Program-made: the position numbers and the translations under genes | Assembly (NCBI RefSeq): GCF_020297365.1 | Contig: NZ_JAIXIG010000004.1 | Location: forward strand, 62,001 to 126,000 | Length of the DNA: 64,000 nt | Reading direction: 5' to 3' | Source of the DNA: Curtobacterium oceanosedimentum | Lineage (GTDB): Bacteria > Actinomycetota > Actinomycetes > Actinomycetales > Microbacteriaceae | The notes under the pieces: generated by a model | The model's input: the letters and a program-made list of their open reading frames with translations, nothing else | The model's database searches: none | What the model was told of the DNA's origin: nothing | Shown: positions 1-8,309 of the stretch, piece by piece | Numbering within the stretch: the stretch's first letter is position 1 | Layout: every line of letters begins with the position of its first letter

Positions 1-2
1 GC

Positions 3-287
3 ACCGACGACGAGACGCTGGCCGTGCAGATCGACCACCTGGAGACCGGAGTGGGCGGGCCGGTCGACGTGGTGCTCTCCGCGGGGACGGTCCGCGGTGG
101 GACGAAGCCGATGTGGACCCCGGCCGGGGAGTCGTTCGCGCTGTTCCAGGCCGACGGGGTCGAACAGGGACTGGCCGTCGTGCTCGCTGAGCCGTGGGAG
201 CTGCCCGACGAGGTCCGCTCCCTCGTCCTGCTCGACGCCGGGACCGGCACCGTGCTGGGCGGCGCGGCACTCCTCCCGGCCGACTGA
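3..287 (+). CDS. C-terminal part of an unrecognised protein (cut by window start)
   Basis: The reading frame is open from the first full codon at base 3 to a TGA at 285-287, so the true start lies outside the window; a GTG at 24 exists but nothing marks it as a start. The visible 95 residues are acidic and hydrophobic in alternation, end in a Gly/Ala-rich tail (GGAALLPAD), and show no catalytic motif or membrane segment. I do not recognise the family. Codon use matches the surrounding genes. No function is assigned. Confidence 0.55.
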   Translation, partial: TDDETLAVQIDHLETGVGGPVDVVLSAGTVRGGTKPMWTPAGESFALFQADGVEQGLAVVLAEPWELPDEVRSLVLLDAGTGTVLGGAALLPAD

Positions 288-414
288 GCAGCGTGCGCTG
301 GCCGACCCCGGACGACACCGTCGTGGTCGTACGGCGTCGACGCTGTCGTTCGGCGTCGACGTGGGTGCCCGGGCCGCGTCCGCCACCGACCTCGGGATGC
401 GGCACCATGGACTC

Positions 415-936
415 GTGACGCAGCAGAACGACGGACTCGGTGTGCTCGCCGACCGCATCTGGTGTCGTCTGCACCTGGACCGGTTGGCCGGCGGGCGACA
501 GGGCGGGTACGTCATCCGCGAGGACATGCTCGACCACCCCGACACCGTGCGCTCCTTCCGGTGGATCCGGTGGCTGCTCGTCGCCGAGACCGTCGTCGGG
601 GCCGCCGCCGTGGTGATCGCGGTCCTGCTCATGCACGCCGGTCAGACCGTGCCGTGGGCCGTCTGGTTCCGCGCCACGGTCGTGCTGCTCATCACCCTGA
701 CGCTCTACGTCTTCGCCTGGCGCGCGCAGGTCGGGTACTACTGGGCCTACCAGCGCATGCGGTTGTTCAGCCGGATCTTCCCGATCGTGACGCTCGTCGT
801 CGCCGCGGTCCCCGGGCTCTACCCGTTCTGGATGGTCCTGGAGCAGATCGTGTTCTCGGTGCTCATGGTCGGCATCGGCGACGTGCTCACGTCGGACCAC
901 ATGCGCGCCACCTTCCCCAAGCCCGTGCGGCGGTAG
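415..936 (+). CDS. Small integral membrane protein, unknown function
   Basis: A 173-aa protein from a GTG at 415; an in-frame ATG at 397 is the alternative start. After a soluble N-terminus of about 45 residues there are about four hydrophobic segments, two of them close together near the middle (VVGAAAVVIAVLLM and VVLLITLTLYVFAW) and two in the C-terminal third (IFPIVTLVVAAVPGLYPFWM and a last one ending before DVLTSDHMR). The C-terminus is basic (KPVRR), suggesting it is cytoplasmic. It ends 7 bases before the next lipoprotein gene, so the two may be co-transcribed. The family is not recognised. Confidence 0.7.
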   Translation: MTQQNDGLGVLADRIWCRLHLDRLAGGRQGGYVIREDMLDHPDTVRSFRWIRWLLVAETVVGAAAVVIAVLLMHAGQTVPWAVWFRATVVLLITLTLYVFAWRAQVGYYWAYQRMRLFSRIFPIVTLVVAAVPGLYPFWMVLEQIVFSVLMVGIGDVLTSDHMRATFPKPVRR

Positions 937-943
937 CCGGCCC

Positions 944-1468
944 GTGATGCACCGCGCACGCAACTTCGTCACCCCGATCGTGTTCCTGGCGCTCCTGACG
1001 GGGTGTTCGACCGTCGACGAAGACCCACCCGGAGCTCCCGAGCCGGCGGCCCCGAGCGCCTCGCCCGAGGTCGCGATCCAGGCTGCGAAGGCGACGACAC
1101 AGCGCGTGGAGCTCGAGATCGCCGACGTCGTCCCGGATCGATCACGGGTCCGTCAGCAGGAGAAGGGAACGCTCTTCCCCTGCGGCGAGCACCAACGTCA
1201 GTGGGCGGGAGGGACGAACGTGGTGGTGACCGGCGAGCCCGACATGGACGCAGTCGTCGCGGCCGTCGAGCAGGAGTGGGCCGGGCGGTCCGGTTGGGCG
1301 ATCGACAAGCGTCAGGACACGGTGGGCCTCGCCACGATCGACATCTCGACCGATGACGGTGAGGGGTACCTGGTCTCACGAGGGACCGAGGCGAGGACCG
1401 TGCACATCAGGTCGTCGTCGTCGTGCTTCGCGGTGCCCGAGGTGTTCTTCGGGGGAGGCGCCTGGTAG
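944..1468 (+). CDS. Small lipoprotein with two conserved cysteines
   Basis: A 174-aa protein with a basic N-terminus, a hydrophobic stretch and a lipobox (LLTGC, Cys about residue 21), so it should be a membrane-anchored lipoprotein on the outer face. The mature part has a Pro-rich linker and then a compact domain with one Cys in LFPCGEH and another in SSSCFAVPE. This domain lines up with the two lipoproteins at 59812-60315 and 62477-62986: L-x-x-C, then AGG, then a YLV strand, then a final S-x-C-F/Y. The two cysteines could form a disulfide. It follows the membrane protein gene by 7 bases. Function unknown. Confidence 0.8.
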   Translation: MMHRARNFVTPIVFLALLTGCSTVDEDPPGAPEPAAPSASPEVAIQAAKATTQRVELEIADVVPDRSRVRQQEKGTLFPCGEHQRQWAGGTNVVVTGEPDMDAVVAAVEQEWAGRSGWAIDKRQDTVGLATIDISTDDGEGYLVSRGTEARTVHIRSSSSCFAVPEVFFGGGAW

Positions 1469-1471
1469 CCA

Positions 1472-1538
1472 GGCGTTTTCGAACGCCCCTGACGATTCCG
1501 GTTCACGAATGCCCGGGAACGTGAACCGGAACCGTCAG
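1472..1538. terminator. Two hairpins between convergent genes
   Basis: Just after the lipoprotein stop there is a 6-bp stem closed by a TTCG tetraloop (GGCGTT-TTCG-AACGCC, 1472-1487). It is followed by a larger inverted repeat whose arms are 1489-1507 and 1520-1538 (CCGGTTCACG / CGTGAACCGG core). They lie between the convergent lipoprotein and recQ genes, so a bidirectional terminator is likely. There is no clear T-run. Confidence 0.6.
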
Positions 1539-1620
1539 ACCACCGAGCGAACGTGACCGCTCCGCAGCGCAACGAAGGCGGTGCCCGGGCGCGCCAGGGC
1601 GCGCCCGGCAACGACCCGGC

Positions 1621-3777
1621 TCAGGCCACCGTCGCCAGCGCGAACGGCAGCACGGCCGCCGCGCCTGCCCGCCGGAGTTCCCGCCCCGCCACCGTCATGG
1701 TCCACCGGCTGTCGACCAAGTCGTCCACGAGCAGCACCGGGCCCTCGTGCTCCTGCAGGGCGGCGGCGAGCGACGGGTCCACCGTGAAGGTGTCCCACAC
1801 GCCGGACAGTCGGTACGCGCTGTTCGTCGCACCGTCCCCGCGGGGAGTCCCGCCGTTCCGCCCGAGTGTGCCGAGGAACTCCAGCCGACCGATCGTCGAG
1901 AGCGCCTGCGCGAGCGACCCGACGAGTTCGGGCCGGGACCGCGAGGACATCGCGACGACGCCGGTCGGCCGGGTCTCCCACGGCCAGTCCTTGAGCGCTC
2001 GAACGCAGCCGTCGACCAGTTCCCGCGACACGGGCGCATCCGGCACACCCGACCCGAACAGTGCTCGCAGGGGCCCACCCCAGCCGAGGTCGGTCAGCCG
2101 CGCCACCGCTCGGCCGGGTTGGACGAGCTCGTCGGGGCCGATCTTGCCGCGGACCGGGACGCCGAGTGACGACATCCCCGAGGGCCACTGGGCACGCGGG
2201 GCGATCTCGACACCGACCTTGTCGAGCGCGGCCGCGGCTCCGGACGAGTCGGAGTCGGAGACCGAGGTCGGGAACCAGGCACCGGCGCAGTTGTCGCAAC
2301 GTCCGCAGGGCTCGGCGGAGGGGTCGTCGAGGTCCTGCTGCAGCAGCTGCATGCGGCAAGACGAGGTGGCTTCGTAGTCGAGCATCGACGCGGCCTCGGC
2401 AGCGCGGGCAGCGGCGACGCGCTCGTACCGGGGCGCGTCGTACTGCCACGGCTGCCCGGTCGAGACCCAGCCGCCGGTGACCCGGCGGACGGCGCCGTCG
2501 ACGTCGAGCACCTTGAGCAGGAGTTCGAGGGTGGAGCGCTTGATGTCGACCAGGCCCTCGAGGGCGACGGTCGACATCGCGGTGTCGGTGGACAGGGCGT
2601 CGAGCACGGCGGCGGCGCGGGCCTCGGTCGGCATCGAGGCGCTGGCGAAGTACTGCCAGATCTCACGGTCCTCGCGTCCGGGCAGCAGCAGGACGTCCGC
2701 GTTGTCGGTCGCACGACCCGCACGACCGATCTGCTGGTAGTACGCCACGGGGGACGATGGTGCTCCGACGTGCACGACGAACCCGAGGTCGGGCTTGTCG
2801 AACCCCATGCCGAGCGCACTCGTCGCGACCAGGGCCTTCAACTCGTTCCCCTTGAGCTGCTGCTCGAGCTGTTCGCGTTCCTCCGTGTCCGTGCGGCCCG
2901 TGTAGGCACGGACGGCGTACCCGTTGTCGCGGAGCAGCCGGGCGATGTCCTCCGCCGCCGAGACGGTGAGCGTGTAGATGATGCCGCTGCCGGGCAGGTC
3001 GCCGAGGTGGGCGAGCAGCCAGCCGAGTCGCTGCCGCGCGTCGGGCAGGGTCAGCACGCCGAGGCGCAGCGACGCCCGGGCCAGGGACCCGCGGATCGTG
3101 AACACCGGGTCGGCCGGGCCGGCGGTGAGCTGCTCGGCGACGTCCTCGACCACGCGCTCGTTCGCCGTCGCGGTGGTGGCCAGGACGGGGACGCCGTGGG
3201 GGAGCGACCGGATGAGCTCGGCCAACCGGCGGTAGTCCGGCCGGAAGTCGTGGCCCCAGTCCGAGATGCAGTGCGCCTCGTCGACCACGAGCATGCCCAT
3301 CCGCGCGACCAGGGTCGGCATCTGCTCGTCGCGGAACTTCGGGTTGTTCAGGCGCTCGGGGGAGACGAGGAGCACGTCGACCTCGTCACGGGCGAGCGCG
3401 GCCTGGGTCTCGCCCCACTCGTGGGCGTTCGCGGAGTTGATCGACACGGCACGGACCCCGGCCCGCGCGGCAGCGGCGACCTGGTCGCGCATCAGGGCGA
3501 GCAGCGGCGACACCAGGACGGTCGGACCGCCACCCCGGCGGCGGAGCAGGAGGGTCGCCAGGAAGTACACCGCCGACTTGCCCCACCCGGTGCGCTGCAC
3601 GACGAGGGCGCGCTGCCGGTGCTCGACCAGGGCCGAGATCGCCTCGAGCTGGCCGGGGTGGAACACCGCGTCGGGGCGCCCCGTGAGCGCAGCGAGCGCC
3701 TGCTGCGCCTCGGCGGCGATGTCCGCAGACGGCACGACGGAGGACGACGGGGCGGAACCGACACCAAGACCAGACAT
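1621..3777 (-). CDS. recQ: RecQ-family ATP-dependent DNA helicase with C-terminal PRTase-like domain
   Basis: A 718-aa superfamily-2 helicase that unwinds DNA 3'-5' in repair and recombination. Walker A is TGWGKS (about residue 63-68), motif II is DEAHCISDWGHDFRP (about 166-180), and the second RecA-like domain ends with the QIGRAGR motif. A RecQ-type zinc site follows (Cys in SSCRMQ, then CGRCDNC). The usual RecQ-C/HRDC region is replaced by about 200 residues that look like a ComF-type phosphoribosyltransferase. These end in a PRPP-loop-like motif (VLLVDDLVDSRWTMTVAG) close to the C-terminus. Such fusions are known in some actinobacteria; whether the PRTase part is active is unknown. ATG start at 3777. 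Transcribed alone, convergent with the upstream lipoprotein. Confidence 0.92.
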   Translation of the reverse strand: MSGLGVGSAPSSSVVPSADIAAEAQQALAALTGRPDAVFHPGQLEAISALVEHRQRALVVQRTGWGKSAVYFLATLLLRRRGGGPTVLVSPLLALMRDQVAAAARAGVRAVSINSANAHEWGETQAALARDEVDVLLVSPERLNNPKFRDEQMPTLVARMGMLVVDEAHCISDWGHDFRPDYRRLAELIRSLPHGVPVLATTATANERVVEDVAEQLTAGPADPVFTIRGSLARASLRLGVLTLPDARQRLGWLLAHLGDLPGSGIIYTLTVSAAEDIARLLRDNGYAVRAYTGRTDTEEREQLEQQLKGNELKALVATSALGMGFDKPDLGFVVHVGAPSSPVAYYQQIGRAGRATDNADVLLLPGREDREIWQYFASASMPTEARAAAVLDALSTDTAMSTVALEGLVDIKRSTLELLLKVLDVDGAVRRVTGGWVSTGQPWQYDAPRYERVAAARAAEAASMLDYEATSSCRMQLLQQDLDDPSAEPCGRCDNCAGAWFPTSVSDSDSSGAAAALDKVGVEIAPRAQWPSGMSSLGVPVRGKIGPDELVQPGRAVARLTDLGWGGPLRALFGSGVPDAPVSRELVDGCVRALKDWPWETRPTGVVAMSSRSRPELVGSLAQALSTIGRLEFLGTLGRNGGTPRGDGATNSAYRLSGVWDTFTVDPSLAAALQEHEGPVLLVDDLVDSRWTMTVAGRELRRAGAAAVLPFALATVA

Positions 3778-3835
3778 GCCCCCATGCTGTCAGCACCGAC
3801 CGACGAAACGCAGGCCCTCCCTCGCAGGCTCGGTC

Positions 3836-3882
3836 GGCGCGCCCCGCGCAACGCTTCGCGTCGCCGCTGAGCGGGGCGCGCC
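3836..3882 (-). terminator. Inverted repeat downstream of the large lipoprotein gene
   Basis: Perfect 12-bp arms GGCGCGCCCCGC (3836-3847) and GCGGGGCGCGCC (3871-3882) with a 23-base loop lie 10 bases beyond the stop of the minus-strand lipoprotein gene and before recQ. It probably ends transcription of the lipoprotein gene. There is no U-tract, as is common in GC-rich actinobacteria. Confidence 0.55.
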
Positions 3883-3892
3883 AGGCTGTGGA

Positions 3893-5374
3893 CTACTGGT
3901 ACGTGACCAGAGCAGGCGTCGGCGTCACTTCGGACATGGTCTGCGACGGCGTCAGCATCGGCGTGTCCTCGTCATAGAAGTTCTTCCAGCCCCAGTGCAG
4001 GCCCTCCGGCGCGCCCTGGTGCAGTGCGTTCCACGTTGCCTGCTTGTCCGGCTGCGCCCCCTGCCCGTCGACGTGCACGAGCACGTCGAGCTCCGGGTGG
4101 CTCTCGAGCGCATCACGGTCCTGGATCATCGACAGCCGGAACTGGTGCAGCACGAGTGCCTTCGGCGGCAGCCCCTCCTCGCGGACGAGCGACGCGAGCC
4201 ACGACGACACCTCGTTCACCTCGGCGGCCGACACGCTGCCGATCTGCTCCAGGGGCACCTGGTCCTCCGTCAGACGCCACTCCGGGTCGAGCGCCAGCCA
4301 GACACCGGGCTTCTTCAGCAGCGACTCGTACTTCTTGGCCTGCGACAGGAAGTCCGACCGGCCGGGCTGCAGGTCGATGATCACGGGCATGTCGGCGTCG
4401 TGCGCGGCCTCGACGTACGGCTCGAGCGTCGACACCGGCAGTTCCGTCGAGTAGTCGCCGTCGGCTCCGGCGTCCCCGGCGGCGACGGTCGCGATGACCT
4501 CCATCGCCGGCGTCACGAGCTCGTCGGACTCCGCCCGGTACGGCTTCGCGACCTGCTCGGCACGCTGCACGGACGCCTCCGGTCCCTGCTCGCCGAGCAC
4601 GCCGAGCGCCGGCGTCCCCGGAGCTCCGTACAGCGCGACGTAGCGGTGCCCGTCGAAGGGCCGCTGGCCACCGTTCCGCAGCTGGAACCCGCCCTCGGCC
4701 GCCCGCACCGTCCACTCCGGGTCGGAAAGGGCGTCGAACGCTGCGCCGACCAGGACCGTCGGGTGCCCGCGTCGGTCGTGCAGCGCCGTCACCACGTCGG
4801 GTGCGGCCGCCGGGTCGATCACGCCCTTCGGCATCGTCACCACCCGGGCACCGGCGGCCTTCGCGGTCGCCACGGCAGCGGCGTCGGCGCGCGCGTCCGC
4901 CACCACCACGGTCGCCTGCCGGGAGGCTCGGCTCGACTCCGGCGCCTCGCCACCGTCCGGCGCCTGCCGCTGTTCGACGTCCGTGTCGACCGAAACGTCG
5001 CCCACGGCCTGGTACCAGTCGGCCCCGAGCCGGTCGAGTTCGCGGGCGACGGCGGCGCCGCCCTCCGCACCCTTCGCCGTCAGCAGCACCGGGACGTGGG
5101 CGCTGGCCGCGGCCTCGCTCGCTGCGCTGATGCCGTCGGCGTCGCCGGACCGAGCCACGACCGCGCCGGGAGCACTCGCGAACAGCGCCGTGCTGACCCG
5201 GACGGACCGGGCCGCGGCGTCCGCAGCACCGGCCACCGTGACGGTGTCGGCCGACGCCTTCGCCAGGGTCGGACGGCTCGTGTCCGGGCCGCTCGACGTG
5301 CACCCGGCGGCTCCGAGCAGCAGCCCGGAGACCGTGATCGCGACCAACAGACGAGGGGTGGGACGAGAACGCAT
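3893..5374 (-). CDS. Large lipoprotein with cell-wall-binding-repeat-like region
   Basis: A 493-aa protein from the ATG at 5374. The frame stays open far upstream, but the signal peptide fixes this start: basic MRSRPTPR, a hydrophobic core and lipobox LLLGAAGC (Cys about 22). Residues about 40-190 contain repeated units (ASADTVTVAGAADAAARSVRV, VVARSGDADGISAASEAAAS, VPVLLTAKGA) resembling the cell-wall-binding repeat 2 fold. The C-terminal half (IIDLQPGRSDF, GVWLALDPEWRL, VLHQFR, VLVHVDGQG) reads like successive strands of a TIM barrel, though I cannot assign a hydrolase family. Probably a surface-anchored protein of unknown substrate. It is divergent from the endonuclease-family gene. Confidence 0.75.
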   Translation of the reverse strand: MRSRPTPRLLVAITVSGLLLGAAGCTSSGPDTSRPTLAKASADTVTVAGAADAAARSVRVSTALFASAPGAVVARSGDADGISAASEAAASAHVPVLLTAKGAEGGAAVARELDRLGADWYQAVGDVSVDTDVEQRQAPDGGEAPESSRASRQATVVVADARADAAAVATAKAAGARVVTMPKGVIDPAAAPDVVTALHDRRGHPTVLVGAAFDALSDPEWTVRAAEGGFQLRNGGQRPFDGHRYVALYGAPGTPALGVLGEQGPEASVQRAEQVAKPYRAESDELVTPAMEVIATVAAGDAGADGDYSTELPVSTLEPYVEAAHDADMPVIIDLQPGRSDFLSQAKKYESLLKKPGVWLALDPEWRLTEDQVPLEQIGSVSAAEVNEVSSWLASLVREEGLPPKALVLHQFRLSMIQDRDALESHPELDVLVHVDGQGAQPDKQATWNALHQGAPEGLHWGWKNFYDEDTPMLTPSQTMSEVTPTPALVTYQ

Positions 5375-5444
5375 CGAGCCACCATACGAGCAACACGGAG
5401 AGGTCCCTGGGAATCCGACGGGTGTTGTCTCGTAGAAGGGAGGC

Positions 5445-6275
5445 ATGCCCCACCACCCAGACGACCGCCCGCTCATCGGACCGGTCCGGTCGCCCGAGGT
5501 GCACTGCACGACCCTCAACGTCCGGCGCCGCGTGCCGCGCCCGTCCACCCACCCGGACGCGTGGGAGCGTCGCCGGGACGCCGTGCTCGCGCTCGTCACG
5601 TCCGAAGCGCCCACCGTCCTCGCTGTCCAGGAGGCCCTGCCCGAGCAGGCAGACGACCTCACCGCCGGCCTCGGGTCGGGTTGGGAACCCGTCCTGGCCG
5701 GTCGGGGCGCGCACGGCGGTGGCGAACAGGTCGGCCTGTTCCTCGACCGCTCCCGCCTGGACGTCGTCGAGCGCCGCACCTGGGCGCTCTCCCGCACACC
5801 GCACCGCCCCGGCTCGCGGTCGTGGGCCACGGCCTTCCCGCGGCACGCCGTCGGAGCCGTCGTCGACGACCGGGCGACCGGCGTCCGGTTCCTGGCCGTC
5901 GCCACGCACCTGGACGTCGCCTCGCCGTGGGCCCGACAGCGGTCCGCCGAACTGCTCGGGCGCATCGTCCGGCAGCGCGGCCTGCCCGCCGTGGTGATGG
6001 CCGACTGGAACAGCCCCGCCGGTTCCGCACCGTGGCGAGCCCTGGCGGAGGCGGGGATCGAGGACAGCTGGGGGCGGGCCTCCAGGCTGGTGGGCGAGCC
6101 GTACGGGACGTACCCGCACTACGGGAGTCCGCGTGTCGGGGGCCGGCGCATCGACGGGGTGCTGGTGACCGCCGAGGCGGAGGTGGACCGCGCCGCGGTC
6201 TCGGTGCGCCGGCCGGGCGGCGTCTGGCCGTCCGACCACGCCGCCGTGCACGCGGTCGTGCGGTGGGCGTCGTGA
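5445..6275 (+). CDS. Endonuclease/exonuclease/phosphatase-family protein
   Basis: A 276-aa protein of the metal-dependent EEP superfamily (phosphodiester or phosphomonoester hydrolysis). Family signatures appear in order: TTLNVRR near the N-terminus, VLAVQEA with the metal-binding Glu, a THLD motif, MADWNSP with the catalytic Asp and Asn, and a final WPSDHAAVHAVV with the Asp-His pair. There is no signal peptide, so it is probably cytoplasmic. The substrate cannot be told from sequence. The stop overlaps the start of the next gene (GTGA), indicating translational coupling. Confidence 0.85.
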   Translation: MPHHPDDRPLIGPVRSPEVHCTTLNVRRRVPRPSTHPDAWERRRDAVLALVTSEAPTVLAVQEALPEQADDLTAGLGSGWEPVLAGRGAHGGGEQVGLFLDRSRLDVVERRTWALSRTPHRPGSRSWATAFPRHAVGAVVDDRATGVRFLAVATHLDVASPWARQRSAELLGRIVRQRGLPAVVMADWNSPAGSAPWRALAEAGIEDSWGRASRLVGEPYGTYPHYGSPRVGGRRIDGVLVTAEAEVDRAAVSVRRPGGVWPSDHAAVHAVVRWAS

Positions 6276-6853
6276 TCGCCACCCTCGGGACGACGTTCCT
6301 GCGACCCCGGTTCATGGCGGCGGACGTCGTCCGCGCGCTGACGCTCGTCAGCCTGGTCGTCGCGACCATCGGGTGGGGTGGCACCGCGTTCCCGGTGATG
6401 GCACTGTGCCTGCTCGGCGTCGTGGTGCCGCGGATGCTCGGCCTGCGACCGACGTTCGACATGGCCGTCTGCCTGCTCGTGCTGCTGTCGGGGTGGTCGA
6501 GCGTGCTCGAGTGGTACACGAGCGTGTTCCTGTGGGACAAGTTCATGCACGTCGTGCTCACCGGGCTGCTCGCGGCGGTGCTGTACGTGATCGGCTCGGA
6601 GCTGCGGGCCGTGCCGGCGCCGGACAGCGAGCGGCGGGTGGTCGTCGCGGTCCTCGCGCTCGCCGCGGGACTGGCGATCGGGGCGGTCTGGGAGATGGGG
6701 GAGTGGCTCGGGCACAACTTCGTCGACTCGCGGATCTTCGTCGGGTACGACGACACGATCGGGGACCTGGCGGCGGACGGGGCCGGTGGGTTGCTCGTCG
6801 GGCTGGGGTTGCCGTGGTTGGCGGCGCGGCGCGAGGTGGTGCGGCCGGGGTGA
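6272..6853 (+). CDS. Polytopic membrane protein (YjdF/DUF2238-like)
   Basis: A 193-aa protein from the GTG at 6272, which overlaps the preceding TGA; GTG 6263 is an alternative. Six hydrophobic segments fill most of the length. The second half contains FMHVVLTGLLAAVLYVIG, WEMGEWLG and YDDTIGDLAADGAGGLLVG. This pattern of Glu/Trp and a D-x-x-x-D motif is typical of YjdF/DUF2238 inner-membrane proteins, whose role is unknown. Coupled to the EEP-family gene upstream, so perhaps the two act together. The family call is from memory of the motif pattern. Confidence 0.7.
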   Translation: MIATLGTTFLRPRFMAADVVRALTLVSLVVATIGWGGTAFPVMALCLLGVVVPRMLGLRPTFDMAVCLLVLLSGWSSVLEWYTSVFLWDKFMHVVLTGLLAAVLYVIGSELRAVPAPDSERRVVVAVLALAAGLAIGAVWEMGEWLGHNFVDSRIFVGYDDTIGDLAADGAGGLLVGLGLPWLAARREVVRPG

Positions 6854-6998
6854 GCCTGCGTGCTCGCGTTCTCTGCTCGTTCGACGCGACTCGCCGTGGC
6901 ACGGAGGGGGTCTGACGTCCGCTATGCTGGACCGGTCGCTCGCGCTCCGGTCGGACGCGGGCGAGGGTCCTCCGGGGCTCTGAGTCCCTCGGGGCTCG

Positions 6999-7072
<74 letters not shown>

Positions 7073-7115
7073 CCGAAGGGGCGAGTTAGTAATCGTCTTC
7101 TAAGAACTGTCGACA

Positions 7116-7154
7116 ACGAAGAAGCCCACCGAGAATCTCGGTGGGCTTCTTCGT
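7116..7154. terminator. Strong hairpin after tRNA-Pro
   Basis: An 18-bp perfect stem with a 3-base loop (arms 7116-7133 and 7137-7154; inner part CCCACCGAG / CTCGGTGGG) is followed by TCTTGTTT. This is a classic intrinsic terminator for the tRNA transcript. The A-rich left flank would let it work weakly on the other strand as well. Confidence 0.85.
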
Positions 7155-7320
7155 CTTGTTTGGGCTTGTGCTGGTGTGCGCGGCACCTGTTGTTGCTCGT
7201 TCCAGTCCGCGCGGAGCGCGCTCCCGGTTTCAGGCGCGACAAGGATCGCCACGCGTGTGTGGCGAGGGCGACGTCGGCGCTTTGGCATTGCCGTTGCCTA
7301 GGCGACGCGTCTCGTTTGCC

Positions 7321-7880
7321 GTCAGGGTGCTCGTCAACGAGTCCGCGGGGCGCATGCCGGGTCGGAAGGCCGCCGCGATCGAGCAGGCCGCTGACGAGAC
7401 ATCGCCGGCAAACTCGACGCGGAGTTCCCGCTGTTCGTGTGGCAGACCGGGTCCGGAACGCAGCGCAACATGAACATCAACGAGGTGCTCTCCAACCGCA
7501 GGATCCAGCTCCTGGGCAGGGACCTCGGCACCCAGCGGCCCGTCGGCCCGAACGACGACGTGAACATGGGCCAGTCGAGCAACGACACGTTCCCGACCGC
7601 GATGCACATCTCCGCACTGCTGGAACTCGACAACCACCTCATCCCCCTCCCCCCCGCCGTCGCCGAGTCCATCGAACACAAGGCCGCCGAGTGGATGGAC
7701 GTGGTCAAGTTCGGGCGCACCCACCTCGAGGACGCCGTCCCGCTGACCGTCGGGCAGGAATGGTCCGGCTGGGCGGGTCAGCTCCGCAACGCGTTGAAGG
7801 CCGTCGACTTCAGCCGCGAAGGGCTCCTCGAACTCGCCGTCGGCGGGACCGCCGTCGGAACCGGGCTGACGCACCGCCGA
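7321..7880 (+). pseudogene. fumC: Class II fumarase remnant, frameshifted and truncated
   Basis: Two adjoining frames encode consecutive parts of a class II fumarate hydratase. Bases 7321-7398 give ...RKAAAIEQAADE; after a frameshift near 7396-7401 the text continues IAGKLDAEFPLFVWQTGSGTQ. This runs through the family motifs NMNINEV, NDDVNMGQSSNDTFPTAMH and GRTHLEDAVPLTVGQE up to GGTAVGTGL. There the similarity stops and the frame runs into unrelated sequence. About 180 of roughly 465 residues remain; the N-terminus, the GSSxMPxKxN catalytic loop and the C-terminal domain are missing. It cannot make active enzyme. It sits right after a tRNA and before genes of atypical composition, consistent with an old recombination scar. 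Confidence 0.85.
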
Positions 7881-8024
7881 ACTCGGTTCCGCGGACTGTG
7901 CTGCCCGCCTCCTAAACGGGGGGTAGTCCGTTCGGTCTGCTTATCGATAGCGTCCTGAGAGTGAGCCAGGACGGCTCGGAACGAGGGGGGCTCAGGTTAA
8001 AAAGTCAGGAATGTTCGTACCGGG

Positions 8025-8294
8025 GTGCTGGGATGCGCGGCCACATTCGCGTCCGCCAAGGAGGGGGCCGCTGCAGGAACCGGCGGGGTTCGAGTTCCCG
8101 ACATCTTCTACTCAACGCCCGGAGATTTCTGCGGTATGCCGCCTGCACCGGCCACCGGACCCGGCGGATGGAGCATCTGCTTGATCCCCGCCGCGGACAA
8201 CCAGGAAGGCGGTCAGGTCCTCAACAACATCTACAAGGCCTTCCGTGTCATCCCTGGCGACGCGTACTCCTTGAACTACTCCACCGCTTCCTGA
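8025..8294 (+). CDS. Unrecognised 89-aa protein
   Basis: The open frame begins at 8001 after a stop; the first usable start is a GTG at 8025, with no convincing ribosome-binding site. The protein has a small Ala-rich N-terminus, one Cys pair (FCGMPP, SICLIP) and an aromatic tail (IYKAFRVIPGDAYSLNYSTAS). It could be the C-terminal piece of a longer lost gene rather than a complete protein. It ends 15 bases before the next gene, which does have a good RBS. Base composition is less GC-rich than the flanks. Function unknown. Confidence 0.45.
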   Translation: MLGCAATFASAKEGAAAGTGGVRVPDIFYSTPGDFCGMPPAPATGPGGWSICLIPAADNQEGGQVLNNIYKAFRVIPGDAYSLNYSTAS

Positions 8295-8309
8295 CCCTAG
8301 GGAGGATCA

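Noticed and set aside
3266-6262. Long plus-strand open frame running into the 6272 membrane protein
   Set aside because: It lies antisense to recQ and the lipoprotein and through the EEP gene in another frame; only the end is hydrophobic and gene-like.
7073-7115. Attachment-site repeat of the tRNA-Pro 3' end
   Set aside because: No second copy of GGTTCAAATCC plus the acceptor arm was noticed downstream, so no att pair can be claimed.
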